From NCBI GenBank assembly GCA_963678705.1, contig CAVMBN010000122.1:17041-81040 (forward strand): a stretch of 64,000 bases of DNA, written 5' to 3'. How positions within the stretch are numbered: position 1 is the first letter of the stretch; every line of letters begins with the position of its first letter. The stretch comes from Panorpa germanica. Taxonomy: Eukaryota; Arthropoda; Insecta; Mecoptera; Panorpidae. The translations under genes and the position numbers were made by a program. This document shows, in pieces, positions 22,154-32,574 of this stretch. Under the pieces are notes generated by a model that worked only from the letters and a program-made list of their open reading frames with translations, was not told the DNA's origin and made no database searches.

Positions 22154-22574
22154 TCACTTGTTGTAGCAAACATTCGGTATCAAGTTCCTTGTAAGGTTTC
22201 TGGCAGCGTCAACATTTGTACTAATATTATTTTCAAAAGCTATGCTCAAATATTCGTCTAAAATAAATATAACATGAAGCACCTTTAAAAAAGATTAGGT
22301 CTATTAAATTATATTAATCAAACGCTTACCAGATTTATAGTCTTCAATACATTTGTTACATGATGGTTTCAGTTCTTTCATAAATTTCATAGTAAGAGCA
22401 TCGTACACCGAGTGCTCCTGAGGGGCACAGTATACTGGGTCTATCGGATTTTCAATGGCAATACAGTTACCGGTGTCGTTCCATAATGAATTTGCTTGTG
22501 TTAGGAAAGTATCAACTCTATCGAGACAATTGCCATAATCATATACACAATTTGTACCAAATACCTTAGGTTCA
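22154..22574 (-). CDS. Two terminal exons of an unrecognised, possibly host, cysteine-rich protein
   Basis: Exon A (22574-22330, 245 nt) is open throughout and bounded by an AG acceptor and a GTAAG donor. Exon B (22257-22154, 104 nt) follows a 72-bp intron (GTAAGCG...TTATTTTAG) and ends with TGA. The splice joins codons cleanly at an Asp (KS-D-EYLSIAF). The 115-residue product has eight cysteines (for example CVYDYGNC, YCAP, SCNKC), potential N-glycosylation sites (NDT, NIS, NLT) and no retroelement motif, so it looks like the C-terminal part of a secreted or luminal protein. I do not recognise the family. Upstream exons were not identified with confidence. Possible pieces lie at 23490-23555 and 23345-23400, but one contains a stop, so this could also be a pseudogene. 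Confidence 0.45.
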
Positions 22575-22599
22575 CTTTAATATGTTATTAAAAATAAAT

Positions 22600-23140
22600 A
22601 TAGGACAAGCAAAACTGATAAGTACTCGGCATAACATTCCTACCATTAAGGGACCTTATCTGTCCAAAAAATTGTTCAAGTACGCGTCTTGGTTTACATG
22701 TTTCAATAAATGTTTATAAAATCGAAAAGTTCTTTGTAGCCTATTGCAAAAAACTTTGACATTATCAAAGCCAAACTCTTAAGACACGTAATTTTATTGT
22801 TAACTTGGGTAGTCTTTAAAAGTATTGCTTATATTTCTAATAGTTCGAAGATGTTTATTCCAAAACGCTTTGTATGGTGAATTTTCTTCTAGTGAGCTTT
22901 TGGATGGTTTTCTCTTTTTTATCCTCCTGATTATGTATAAAACCATTTAAACTATCGAACAGATGATCGCAAAGGAGAAGGAATTCTCCAGTATAGTTAG
23001 CATATTTTTCTAAGAGTTGTCTTGCAGACCTAAATTGAAAAATAAAAGAGTCAACGATAAGGTTGAAGAAAATAGATTTGTTTGTAATATAAATAAATGT
23101 ACCAGAAGACATTTGAGTAAATGCATTCCTACTCATTGAC
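22600..23140 (-). pseudogene. P-superfamily/THAP9-like transposase C-terminal remnant
   Basis: The frame 23136-22855 contains ARQLLEKYANYTGEFLLLCD followed by HLFDSLNGF, like the helical region before the last part of P-element and THAP9 transposases (a CxLFDxxNS-type block). Further on, at about 22700-22610, EQFFGQIRSLNGRNVMPSTY matches the conserved ENFFSxIRxxGG... P-xxxF motif near the end of these proteins. Frame changes near 22830 and 22690 and a stop show decay. P transposases cut and paste DNA with an RNase H-fold core. The core is not seen here. It lies immediately upstream of the two-exon frame on the same strand, perhaps inside one of its introns. Confidence 0.5.
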
Positions 23141-23996
23141 TTAATATTTGTACTGCATGTCTACTACATGTTTTCAATCTCGGAATTATGTTCTTCTTGA
23201 CGTGTCACTAAGTTATGTGTCCCGGGAATGTCGAGTATGAACCTCTCTTATGACTATTCTATATGCTGCACAAATGGGTTTCCATGTGTTAAAACATAAG
23301 TGTAACTGCTATCAAAAAATGTAATTACTGATGTACTTCATAATATGAGAAACTTCATGCAGAGGATTGAACCACTGTTATCGTAGAGTACTGCACCTGA
23401 TAAAAATGATAAAAGATGTTATTACTAAAGTCTTATATTTTGTTTTTAATGTGTTACTTTAAACACTAAGTGCAGAAATGATTACCTCAAATATTTGAAT
23501 TGTTTCGAGTTCTTTCTTCCATTAAATCCTCCTTGACTTTGATGTTGACTTTGAGTTGGTCACATACTGTTGCAAGAACGATAAATCCTTTGAAAATAAC
23601 GAGTGTTACACATTATTTATTCAAGTTATAGAAATATAATCATGATCATGATCCAAATTAATTGTCATTGATCAAACAAGGAAGATTCTATTTTTGTGAT
23701 TTAATTATAGAAAAATGTAATATGGAATTTTTGTACTTACAATTATTTCTAGTGCTTGGGTCCTCAAACAACACTGATAGATTAACCACATTATTCAGAA
23801 GTCTAGTCCTGCTTATTTTAAATTATTTATACACAAGTTTAGCACTTGCTGAATTTTTACATCATTTGACATAAGCATCCATGTGCATATTTGAATTTTG
23901 ACGGTTGTTCACGATTGTTGCCGATAATTGTCGATAATTATATTATTCAGTATTACCCACGCGATATAGTGGTACCCGCGTTTAAAAAAACTGTTA
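23141..23996. other. Stretch without a supported gene
   Basis: Short open frames only. Splice-like signals exist near 23490-23555 and 23345-23400 on the minus strand but do not give an open product. Confidence 0.3.
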
Positions 23997-24092
23997 GTAT
24001 AATTAGTGTAATAAACTACGTGTTGATATAAAACCAACAACCAAAGCCTACTAAATATGATAAACTCAATACTTTTCCTTCATTTTACAGTT
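23997..24092 (-). repeat. Truncated 3' LTR of the copia element
   Basis: Shares GATATAAAACCAA[C/T]AACCAAAG and the following AATATGATAAA block with 35480-35540. A purine-rich stretch (GAAGGAAAAG in element sense) lies next to it at about 24093. The outer part of the LTR is not seen. Confidence 0.55.
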
Positions 24093-24138
24093 TTAGGTAT
24101 TTGTTTTATAGCGCTAAGTTAAAGTTTATTACACAACA

Positions 24139-24975
24139 CTATGTGTCTTGGCCTTCAGATGAAATTTTCTTGACGCTGATTTCATCCTCGGTTACAATTT
24201 GCCGAACAAAAAAGTGCCTTACACGTATGTGCTTAGTTCTTTTATAGAACTCTGGGTTTTGTGAAAGTTTCAAAGCTGCTTCATTATCAATGTATAGGTC
24301 AGGAATACTTTGTAGCTCCACCATATCTGCCATCAGCTTTCTAGCCACACAGCCTCCTTAGCTGCCTCACTAGCTGCTACAATCTTAGCTTCTGTGGTTG
24401 AGATGGCCACTGATGACTGCAGCTTACTAATCCAGGAAATGCAGCCACCTGCAAACATGCTGAGTACTCTAGAAGTGGACCTACCAGTTGTAATGTCCCC
24501 TGCATGGTCAGCATCACTATAGTATAATAATACTTTTTCAAAATTATTTTTATAAATGATTACACGATTCAACGTTCCTTTTATATATCTTAAAATCCTT
24601 ATACCCTTTAACCAGTCTTGATAGGTTGGATTTATGAGTGACCTGGACAACACTCCCACTGCGTAAGCTAACTCAGGTCTTGATCCAATCAATGAATAAT
24701 GATATGGATTTCTTTCCCTGCTTCAGTAATAGTTGATGTCTCTAGTGGGGTTGATATAGGTTTACATTCTTCCATTTTAAGAATATCTAAAATTCTTTTA
24801 GCATAAGAAGATTCGACTTAATTTTATTCTATTTTCAACATGTTCAGTATCTAATCCCAAATAAAAATCTGCAGGTTTATATGTTATTTTAAATTCGTAT
24901 TTCAGAATAATTAGAAACTGGTTTGACATTTCTTGACTATTTGAAGCCAAAAGTCCGTCATCAACAAATATAGTC
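24139..24975 (-). pseudogene. Copia RT end and RNase H (3' part of pol)
   Basis: Begins with the RT catalytic box FVDDGLLASN at about 24970, immediately next to the BEL insertion. It continues with the thumb (FLGLDTEH region at 24850), then RPELAYAVGVLSRSLINPT and YSDADHAGDITTGRSTS at about 24670-24470 and ISTTEAKIVAASEAAKEAVWL at about 24410-24340, the classical copia RNase H motifs. The last piece, LYIDNEAALKLSQNPEFYKR ... TKHIRVRHFFVRQ, ends at 24139. Stops or shifts occur near 24820, 24695 and 24340. Confidence 0.9.
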
Positions 24976-25352
24976 TGTTTGAATCGCGATTATTTTATCG
25001 CGATTATTTTTGCGATGTTGTACGATGATAATGTCGAATTGTGTGAAGAAAACCAGGAATATTTTTTAGTTTAAATTAAATTGATTTATTAAGAACTATC
25101 AACTACAAGCAACGGTGCCAATGAAAGCAATGTCTTTGTTCGTCGAATATAAAAGTTAAAGTCAATAGTAAAAATTAAAATAAACATAATTACAATGGAA
25201 TCAAATTACAAGGTTAACAGCACAAGCTTTAGACTAAGAAATGAATACAAAATTTACAATCAATTTACATTTATAACAAAAAAAACTAAAATTAAAGAGC
25301 CGATGTGGTCCATCAGCTGGTTCTGTCTATTAAAAACTTATAGTACGCAACA
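24976..25352 (-). repeat. 3' LTR of the BEL/Pao element
   Basis: 377 bp, TG...CA ends. It differs from the other LTR by a GCA-containing insertion near 25122 and a few substitutions. The sequence GCGATTATTTT is directly repeated near its start. Confidence 0.93.
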
Positions 25353-25378
25353 TGCACCACGCCTTGAACTGTTGTAGT

Positions 25379-26477
25379 TTAATGTTTATGAATAGTAGCG
25401 TCGTCTTCAGCCGGCAGCGGGCATAACCTTTTTGTGCTGCAATCCAGTTGCCCTGAGGCAGTTTCAATTGTGGCAGCACGCACTATCCCATCTTTCCCAG
25501 GATGAATTTTGATCACACGGCCTAGCAGCCACTGAAGGGGAGGGAGGTTGTACTCGGCAATTAAAACAAGTGTGCCGACTTGTAGATTCAGTGACTTTCC
25601 TTGATGAGCTGGCCGCGTGATTAGTTGATGAAGGTATTCCTTATACCACCGCTTCCAAAAGTGTTGCTCATCTGCTGTGCATGTTGGAATGCCGACAGTC
25701 GATTATAAGTGGTGCTAGTCCATTTCGCTTAAGGAAAGCTAGTCAGTGGACCACCAATATGAAAATGGCCAGGAGTTAAAGGGAGTAAATCGTTGGGATC
25801 AGGAGATAAGGGAGATATAGGACGAGAATTTAGAATGGCTTCGATCTCAACTACATACGTTTCTAATTGCTCGTACGTTAACAGAGTGTTCCCTAAAGTG
25901 CGCGTCAGGTGATTCTTAAATGATCGTACCGCAGCCTCCCAAAGCCCTTCGAAGTGAGGAGCCCTGGGAGGAACAAGATGCCTAGTTATTTTTTCTTCGT
26001 GAAGATATCTCTGTATTAAATACTTGTGCTCGGCTGTGTTAATAAGATCATATAATTCATTTAATTTGCGATTTGCCCCTACAAAATTGGTAGCGTTGTC
26101 GGAGAAAATGTCCGTAGACTTTCCACGCCTAGAAAAGAAACGCTTGAGACTAGCAATAAATGCCTCCGTGGTGAGGTCACTTACCAGTTCGAGGTGGACA
26201 GCCTTAGTAGACATGCAAACAAATAAAGCCACATAAACCTTTACGCTCTGACGATTACGATGTCGTCTTTCCTTAATGTACGTGGCCTTAATGTACATTA
26301 AGGAAAGACGACATCGTAATCGTCAGAGCGTAAAGGTTTATGTGGCTTTATTTGTTTGCATGTCTTCTAAGGCTGTCCACAATAATCGACCCCGACGCGA
26401 AGACACGGACGGGCCTGGGAAACTCGGTAGGGTGGAAGATCGCCCATGACGTGGTCTGCTGGACGAGGCTCAGCTCG
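25379..26477 (-). pseudogene. BEL/Pao integrase core and C-terminus, disrupted by an inverted duplication
   Basis: Core frame 26298-25729 (189 aa): ALFVCMSTKAVHLELVSDLT with the first catalytic Asp region, FSDNATNFVGA with the second Asp, and a helix with Glu (HFEGLWEAAVRSFK), all typical of BEL integrases. The C-terminal part runs on in other frames to a stop at 25379 and contains PLQWLLGRVIKIHPGKDG and RAATIETASG, the usual BEL tail. Upstream, the segment encoding ADHVMGDLPPYRV and GVDYCG (26477-26380) is separated from the core by the 87-bp inverted copy at 26293-26379. Integrase joins element DNA to the chromosome. This one is broken. Confidence 0.88.
26195..26379. repeat. 87-bp inverted duplication inside BEL integrase
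   Basis: Left arm 26195-26281 and right arm 26293-26379 are reverse complements with a single mismatch, around an 11-bp centre. The left arm is the genuine integrase coding sequence. The right arm is an inverted copy placed where the coding sequence should run straight from GVDYCG into the core. Confidence 0.95.
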
Positions 26478-26485
26478 AAAACAGA

Positions 26486-27193
26486 TCACACATTGATGTA
26501 TAATTTTTTTCGCGTAACGTTGCGACTGTCCAGTGGCCAATAGGTTTGATGCACGGAATATAAGGTGCCTTGAATACCCGCGTGATTGAGCCGAACATGC
26601 TCCTCCCGTATAATGGTGCGAGTGATGTGATGATGAGCGGGCAATAATATAGGGTGACGCTGACTGTCGGGCAAGTCTGCGCGCGCAAGTCTACCACCTA
26701 CACGAAGAATACCTATGGAGTCGAGAAACGGGCTAAGAGGTATTAATCGAGTGTTATCTTGAATAGCTATCCCCTTTTTTAAACGATTAATTTCTACTGA
26801 AAACGAGGATCCTTGAACCATTTTAATTATCGTTTCGCAGCTTGTGGCCATTTCCGAAGGCGATAAGCAGCCATAAGTTCGCGGTGAATCCTTGCATCTT
26901 GAATTGTTAATAAACCGGAGAATGTATGCAACAATACTGGTCTTTTTGCCCAGCGAGGAGTACCTGTCAATCATGTCAAACCCTCGAAATTGTAATTTCA
27001 AGCAAGTGTAATTAGTAAGCGCGTTTGTTTTTACATCAGGAAGCTCAATACTAGCTAAAATTGTTTTAGGCCATGAGCTCTGAGGTTCTAATAGCCATGA
27101 CGGACCATGCTGACACAGTTTTCCTGAAATAAACTCCGACGGAAGCTGACCGCGAGAAACTAGATCCGCGGGGTTGTCAAGTGAAGCAATGTG
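26486..27193 (-). pseudogene. BEL/Pao RNase H to integrase linker and zinc domain
   Basis: Frame 27001-26486 contains GILRVGGRLARADLPDSQRH followed by PILLPAHHHITRTII and EEHVRLNHAGIQ, the strongly conserved BEL block with the His residues of the integrase zinc motif. The part 27193-27002 continues from RT/RNase H (DNPADLVSRG-type block on the minus strand near 27170). A frame break occurs at 27000, and another downstream of 26500. Confidence 0.85.
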
Positions 27194-28738
27194 TCACCAA
27201 TGACACGTGGCGGGTAATCGTTGTATTTCGGCGACGCGGTTAGAGACAAATGTTTTAAGGCGATGCGGATAAGTGTTGATCCAATGCAATGCTATCGTGG
27301 AGTCATACCACAAGAAAAGGTCGTCTTTGGTAATAAACAGCGCGGTTTTTACAGTTTCAACAAGCCGAGCAAGCAAAAGGGCGCTACAGAGCTCCAAACG
27401 AGGTATTGAAATGGAACTTACTGGAGCCACTCGCGACTTAGAGCAAATTAGTTGAACGTAGACCCTATAATTTTTATCTATGGATCGTAGGTAAATACAT
27501 GCGCCATACGCCTTCTCGCTAGCATCACAAAACCCATGTAATTGAATATTATTTGATTCAGCTACAGTGATGCAGCGTTTGAACCGCGGTGACTCGAGTA
27601 ACGGAAGCTGGTCACGAAACGTTGACCACAAAGTATGTATATCTACGGGAATAGCTTCATCCCAGGCTACCCCTAATTTCCACAACACTTGCATAACTAT
27701 TTTCGCATACACTATTAACGGACCCAGAAGACCCAGCGGATCAAATAATTGAGCTATTTGACTTAAGATGGAACGTTTATTTACTGCGATAATCTTACTG
27801 CTTTTTACACTGTAGAAAATCTGATCCTCCCTAGCATTCCAGTGAATACCTAGGGCCTTGATTGTCATATCAGGATCCAGTGACATGTGAGTAGCATTGT
27901 CATTTTCATCGCAGTTGTAAACGAGAGATGGATCATTTGACGCCCATTTTTTTAAGTTAAACCCTCCCCTTTTAGTGATACAATTCAGTTCATCTCGTAA
28001 AGACTCTGCTTCTTGTGGCGTGTTTGCGCCTGTTAGTAAGTCGTCAACATAAAAATCATGCCTTAAAGCATTAGCAGCGCGAGGATAAGCATGACCCTCG
28101 TCCTCCGCGAGCTGGTGCAACGATCGGATTGACAGATAAGAAGCACATGCAGTGCCATAGGTAGCGGTATTTAGCGCGTAAATTTTTATTGGATCTGATG
28201 GCTTGCTACGAAATAAAATTTTTTGATAACGCTTATCTTCAGGATGGACCTGAATTTGGCGGTACTTTTTCTCAATGTCTGCCGTAAGTACAAATGGGTG
28301 CGACCGATAACGAATGAGAATGTTGAACAAGTTGTCCTGTAGTTTAGGACCGACGAGAAGCGAATCATTTAATGATATTCCGGTAGATGTTTTAGCAGAG
28401 CCGTCGAAAACTACCCGAGTTTTAGTTGTAATACTGTCATATTTTATGACTGCGTGGTGAGGAAGATAAAAATCATGAGAATTATCTGACAGGTCGACAC
28501 TTGACATTTGACCCAGCTCTAAATATTCCTGTAAAAATGAATTGTTATTATTGCGCGTAATAGAATCCTTGAGAAGACGCTTCTCAAGAGAATGAAACCG
28601 TCGCAGTGCTGAATCATAAGAATTCCCAAGTTTTAATTTATTTTCATTAAACGGCAATCGAACCATGTATCGGCCTGTAAAATCCCTGGTGGTGTGTAAC
28701 TTGTAGTGCTCTTCACACAACCTTTCGTCTGGAGACAA
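27194..28738 (-). CDS. BEL/Pao reverse transcriptase and RNase H, long open frame
   Basis: 514-residue open frame, the best-preserved part of the element. LCEEHYKLHTTRDFTGRYMV marks the start of the BEL RT region. LTADIEKKYRQIQVHPED and FYVDDLLTGANTPQEAESL (YVDD catalytic box) at residues about 150-245 are RT motifs. FDPLGLLGPLIVYAKIVMQ and the RNase H-like HGFCDASEKAYGACIYLRS follow at about residues 330-430. It stops one residue after PATCH, with downstream sequence continuing after the stop. The M..A motif before RQIQV reads KKYRQ where KMFRQ-type is usual. RT copies element RNA into DNA in the particle. It is joined upstream to the protease by a frameshift near 28800-28740. Confidence 0.9.
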   Translation of the reverse strand: MSPDERLCEEHYKLHTTRDFTGRYMVRLPFNENKLKLGNSYDSALRRFHSLEKRLLKDSITRNNNNSFLQEYLELGQMSSVDLSDNSHDFYLPHHAVIKYDSITTKTRVVFDGSAKTSTGISLNDSLLVGPKLQDNLFNILIRYRSHPFVLTADIEKKYRQIQVHPEDKRYQKILFRSKPSDPIKIYALNTATYGTACASYLSIRSLHQLAEDEGHAYPRAANALRHDFYVDDLLTGANTPQEAESLRDELNCITKRGGFNLKKWASNDPSLVYNCDENDNATHMSLDPDMTIKALGIHWNAREDQIFYSVKSSKIIAVNKRSILSQIAQLFDPLGLLGPLIVYAKIVMQVLWKLGVAWDEAIPVDIHTLWSTFRDQLPLLESPRFKRCITVAESNNIQLHGFCDASEKAYGACIYLRSIDKNYRVYVQLICSKSRVAPVSSISIPRLELCSALLLARLVETVKTALFITKDDLFLWYDSTIALHWINTYPHRLKTFVSNRVAEIQRLPATCHW

Positions 28739-28805
28739 GACCTTAACAGGAGGTAACTCCTCGATCTCCCAGAATCGAGTAGGGTTATAATCGTTAAGCT
28801 GGCTG

Positions 28806-30764
28806 CTAACAAGAAACGGAGGGTCCTTTAACTAATTGATTCACGCTCCCTGCGACGACCCATCCAAGCTGTGTCTTTTGGAGTACGGCATCCGGATAAT
28901 TTTTTAACTGTATTTGGCCTACGCTTAATAGTTTATAAAATAAATTGACACCTATCAAGGCATCTACGCTTGATGGTTTGCAGAATTTCGGATCCGCAAG
29001 TGCAATATTTTTTGGAATTTCAAACTGCGAGGGATCTATAGGCGCCGACGGCATTGCCTTACTTATGTTTGGAACTATAAAAAATTCTATGTTTTTCGAG
29101 AATTTATTAAAACGCGATTTAATAGTAGCACGGGTGCTGTATTTAACGTTCGTGCATAGGTCATCGACTCCGCTGACCGAAATGTTGACTTCAGTACGGT
29201 TCAGCGCTAAAAACTTAGCCGTGGCTTCCGTAATAAAATGAGCCTGAGAACCAGCGTCTAAGAAGACTCTACATATTTTTGTAACGCCTTCTGGATTTGC
29301 CAGATCCACTACGGCAGTGGCTAACAAGACTTCTGACGATACGCGAGCATTCAAATTTACACTAGATCTAGGCATCTCCGAATGAGATGCTGTTTCTGTT
29401 GGAATATTATTAGACGAGGATGAGAGTTTATTGAAGTGAAGAAGAGTGTGATGCCGTTGTTTACATTTGTGACACGTGCCAGAAGTGCACTTGGAGGCAG
29501 AGTGGCTCTCGCGCAGACAATTAATGCACCAGTTACTCTTTCTTGCTAGTTCATATCGAGCAAAAGGATCTAACGATATGAATTGTTCACAATTGCTGAC
29601 GTAATGATTGCTACCTTGACAATGAATACAATTACGCTTTTGGGTTACCGTGGTCGCAAAGACTTGCCTTGAGTGGCCGGTATCTCGACCCTTACCTCTT
29701 GAACGATTAAACTGAGGATTCACAGATTGAGGGACTACTTGAGCTCGCATACTTTCGAAATTAGCTCGCTTTGTTAAAAAGGCAATCATATGGTCGATGG
29801 TGGGCTTGGTCAAGGTGCAATAATGCTCTTCCCACAGTTCACGAACGTGCTCATGTAATTTGTCGCGAAGAATAACAATTAATAACGAATCCCAAGAATC
29901 AACAGGTTCTCCTAGAGTTTTCAGAACACGTAAATTCTTCTGTACATGATCGATAAACGATCGCGTATAGAAGTTGTTTGAAACTGCCGTTGTATTAAGT
30001 AGAGATTTAATATATTTTTCTTTTATAATTTGTCTATTATCATATCGTTCTTTTAATAACTTCCACGCTAATTTATAATTCTAAAATGACGATTTAATTG
30101 AGGCAATAACCTCTTTCGCTTCACCCCTCAGACAATCTTTTAAATAAATTAGTTTGCGAACTGTGGGTAAAGTGTTATCGTCATCGACCAAGGAGTTAAA
30201 CAGGTCACAAAATCCTAACCAAGTATCAAATGACCCGTCGAATGTTGGCAAATGAATAGTTGGTAAAGGTGCTTTATTCCAAAAATTTGGATTGTTTTCG
30301 GCTAATTGATTACTATGCACGGGTAGTGAACTATTTAATTGATTTTGGGTCTTAGGACTGTCGCTCAAGGATTCTTGGCCTTGATTATACGTTGATAATA
30401 CCGGTGTTCCCATGATACTACTAGCCGTGCATACCCTAGAACCAGATGGGTTGAGCGAATTTGTTTTTTGCGAATCTAAAATTTTAGTGGCCTTAGCGCA
30501 TGCTTTCCAATACTGATCCTCAAACTCGTCTCTATATTGATGCTGTTCCTCCGGAACACATCCTTCCTCATCCGCTACCAATAAGTCTATCTCGTCTTGA
30601 TATGCTAAGAACTTTTCACGCGTTTGCTTTATCTAGTCGTATTTACTTTTTAACATACAAGAATACTCTTCCGAATCATTATTAAGAAGGTTCACGAATG
30701 ATGTTAGAGCTCGTTTTGCAGTCGCGCGTTTGATCTTTAAAAGTCTAATTTGCCCTTCAGCCAT
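28806..30764 (-). pseudogene. BEL/Pao gag and protease, with two in-frame stops
   Basis: ATG at 30764 (MAEGQIRLLKIKRATAKRAL) opens a single frame to 28806 interrupted by TAG near 30635 and a stop at 30081. Gag features: coiled-coil N-terminus, the LPTIHLPTFDGSFDTWLGF block at about 30260, and three zinc knuckles at 29660-29430 (CIHCQGSNHYVSNC, CINCLRESHSASKC and CHKCKQRHHTLLH). The protease follows at about 29270 with FLDAGSQAHFI, where the usual D-S/T-G reads DAG. A DAG active site is found in many BEL proteases. The frame would give one Gag-Pol polyprotein. Confidence 0.88.
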
Positions 30765-31117
30765 TATTAATTAATGGGAATTTTGTTTAAGGTAAAAATA
30801 TGTACGAACAAATGCTAGGATAATTGACGAATTGGGAAAATAGGATGAGTAATTGATCGGAAATAAATGAGTGCTAAGGATTATTGGTGACTCAACTGAC
30901 TTACTTGAACACGTCGATGTATTGTTCTGTATCCGCAGTGAAGACGATTTGAAGTTTCAATGAAGAACGACACTCCGGTTATGATTATACAAATGTTGAT
31001 GTGTTATTTGTATAATTCTTTGCATAAAAAATTTTTGATTGCACACGACTGATGTAGTTGTTTCTACTATCTGATTATTCTGGTTCACTGTTCACTATCT
31101 GGCTATCGAAGGACCAA

Positions 31118-31490
31118 TGTTTGAATCGCGATTATTTTATCGCGATTATTTTTGCGATGTTGTACGATGATGATGTCGAATTATGTGAAGAAAACCACGA
31201 ATAGTTTTTAGTTTAAATTAAATTGATTTATTAAGAACTATCAACTACAAGCAACGGTGCTAATGAAATGTCTTTGTTCGTCGAATATAAAAGTTAAAGT
31301 CAATAGTAAAAATTAAAATAAACATAATTACAATGGAATCAAATTACAAGGTTAACAGCACAAGCTTTAGACTAAGAAATGAATACAAAATTTACAATCA
31401 ATTTACATTTATAACAAAAAAAACTAAAATTAAAGAGCCGATGTAGTCCATCAGCTGGTTCTGTATATTAAAAACTTATAGTACGCAACA
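31118..31490 (-). repeat. 5' LTR of the BEL/Pao element
   Basis: 373 bp, TGTTTGAATCG...GCAACA, followed by TSD TAGTC. The 5' leader and the primer site occupy 30765-31117. Confidence 0.93.
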
Positions 31491-31495
31491 TAGTC

Positions 31496-32572
31496 AACAT
31501 AAGTTTTTCATTACCATTCTTTATTACAAATAAACATGTATAAGCATCGCTTTGCCTAAACCTTAATTATACAAAAATTAATTAAAGCGCTGATTTCAGC
31601 ATCGAAGTGCTTGCTGCAACTTATACAAACTCTTCTGCAGTCTACAAGCAAGTGAACTACCATCTTTGTAGCCATTAGGTTGCTTCATATTAATATGGCT
31701 TCCTCTATTATCAATATTTCCATAGAGAAATGCAGTCGATATATCAAATTGAGTTATTTGTAACTTTTCATCTGCAGCAACTGTACTCATTCTAGCCACT
31801 GAGCTGAAGGTTTGATTATAACATTCTTCTTCTGCATATATCTTTTTATAACCAATCGGGCCTGAAAACGCTATATGAATCCATCTGGGTTTTTCTTTAC
31901 ATTGTATACCCATTTACAAGGTATGGGTTTTATACCATCAGGCAATTTTTCCAATACCCAGGTCGGTTGTACAATAAGGATTTCATATCCTGATTCATAG
32001 CAAGTTTCCATTCAGAATAGTACTAGCTCTGCATAGCCTCATTATATGTAGTTGGTTCATTATAGTCATTCATTATGGTATTACAGGACATTACAAAATC
32101 GGTATATCTTTGAGGTGGTTTTAAAGTACTTCTATCACACGGTCTAGAAATGGCAGGTCTTCCAAGATTCTCCAATTCTTTCAATTCATCCTCACTCGAT
32201 ATTTCTTGGTTTGAACTGTTAAAAGACAAATCCTCATCAGCATCAGGATGATTTTCACAAATTTCTTTTTGAGGAGGTACAGTATTTGCATTTTCTAACA
32301 ACTGATTTGGTATAACAGTGATACCACCAACACTTGAAGAAAGAGACCTTTCATTAAATATAACATCACGACTTCGAATGAAAGTACCATTTTTGCACCA
32401 AATCCTATAACCATCAGTGTCATAGCCAACAAGTATACCCTTCAAAGCCTTTTTGTCCATTTTCTTTCTCTTCTGTTTTGGAACATAAGCATAGCAATCT
32501 AAACCTATTATTCTCATGCCATAACTCGTATGGAGATTTTTCTAAAATACTAGAAGGTCCAGTCCTATTTAA
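31496..32572 (-). pseudogene. Copia integrase end and RT (middle part of pol)
   Basis: In element order: integrase tail GPSSILEKSPYELW near 32560-32525 and a frame 32517-32023 with CYAYVPKQKRKKMDKKALKG, ILVGYDTDGYRIW and RDVIFNE, the copia block between integrase and RT. Then, after stops, the RT frame 31913-31596 (KLQITQFDISTAFLYGNID with the first catalytic Asp, MKQPNGY, CRLQKSLYKLQQA) and NGNEKLMLT, up to the BEL insertion at 31495. One stop falls near 32022 and shifts near 31920 and 31590. Confidence 0.88.
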
Positions 32573-32574
32573 TA

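Larger units (their letters stand above)
24976..31490 (-). mobile_element. BEL/Pao LTR retrotransposon nested in copia
   Basis: A 6515-bp element with LTRs of 377 and 373 bp, both starting TGTTTGAATCG and ending GCAACA, flanked by the 5-bp TSD TAGTC (24971-24975 and 31491-31495). It inserted 8 nt before the FVDD box of copia RT. Removing it restores the copia frame across the junction. The primer site next to the 5' LTR reads TTGGTCCTTCGATAG on the minus strand. Gag, protease, RT, RNase H and integrase are present in BEL order and no env is seen. LTR divergence is low (about ten changes plus a small indel), but coding frames carry several stops. Confidence 0.93.

Noticed and set aside
23345-23555. 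Two further exons upstream of the two-exon frame
   Set aside because: Splice-like ends exist but the reading frame hits a TGA, so I could not support them as exons.
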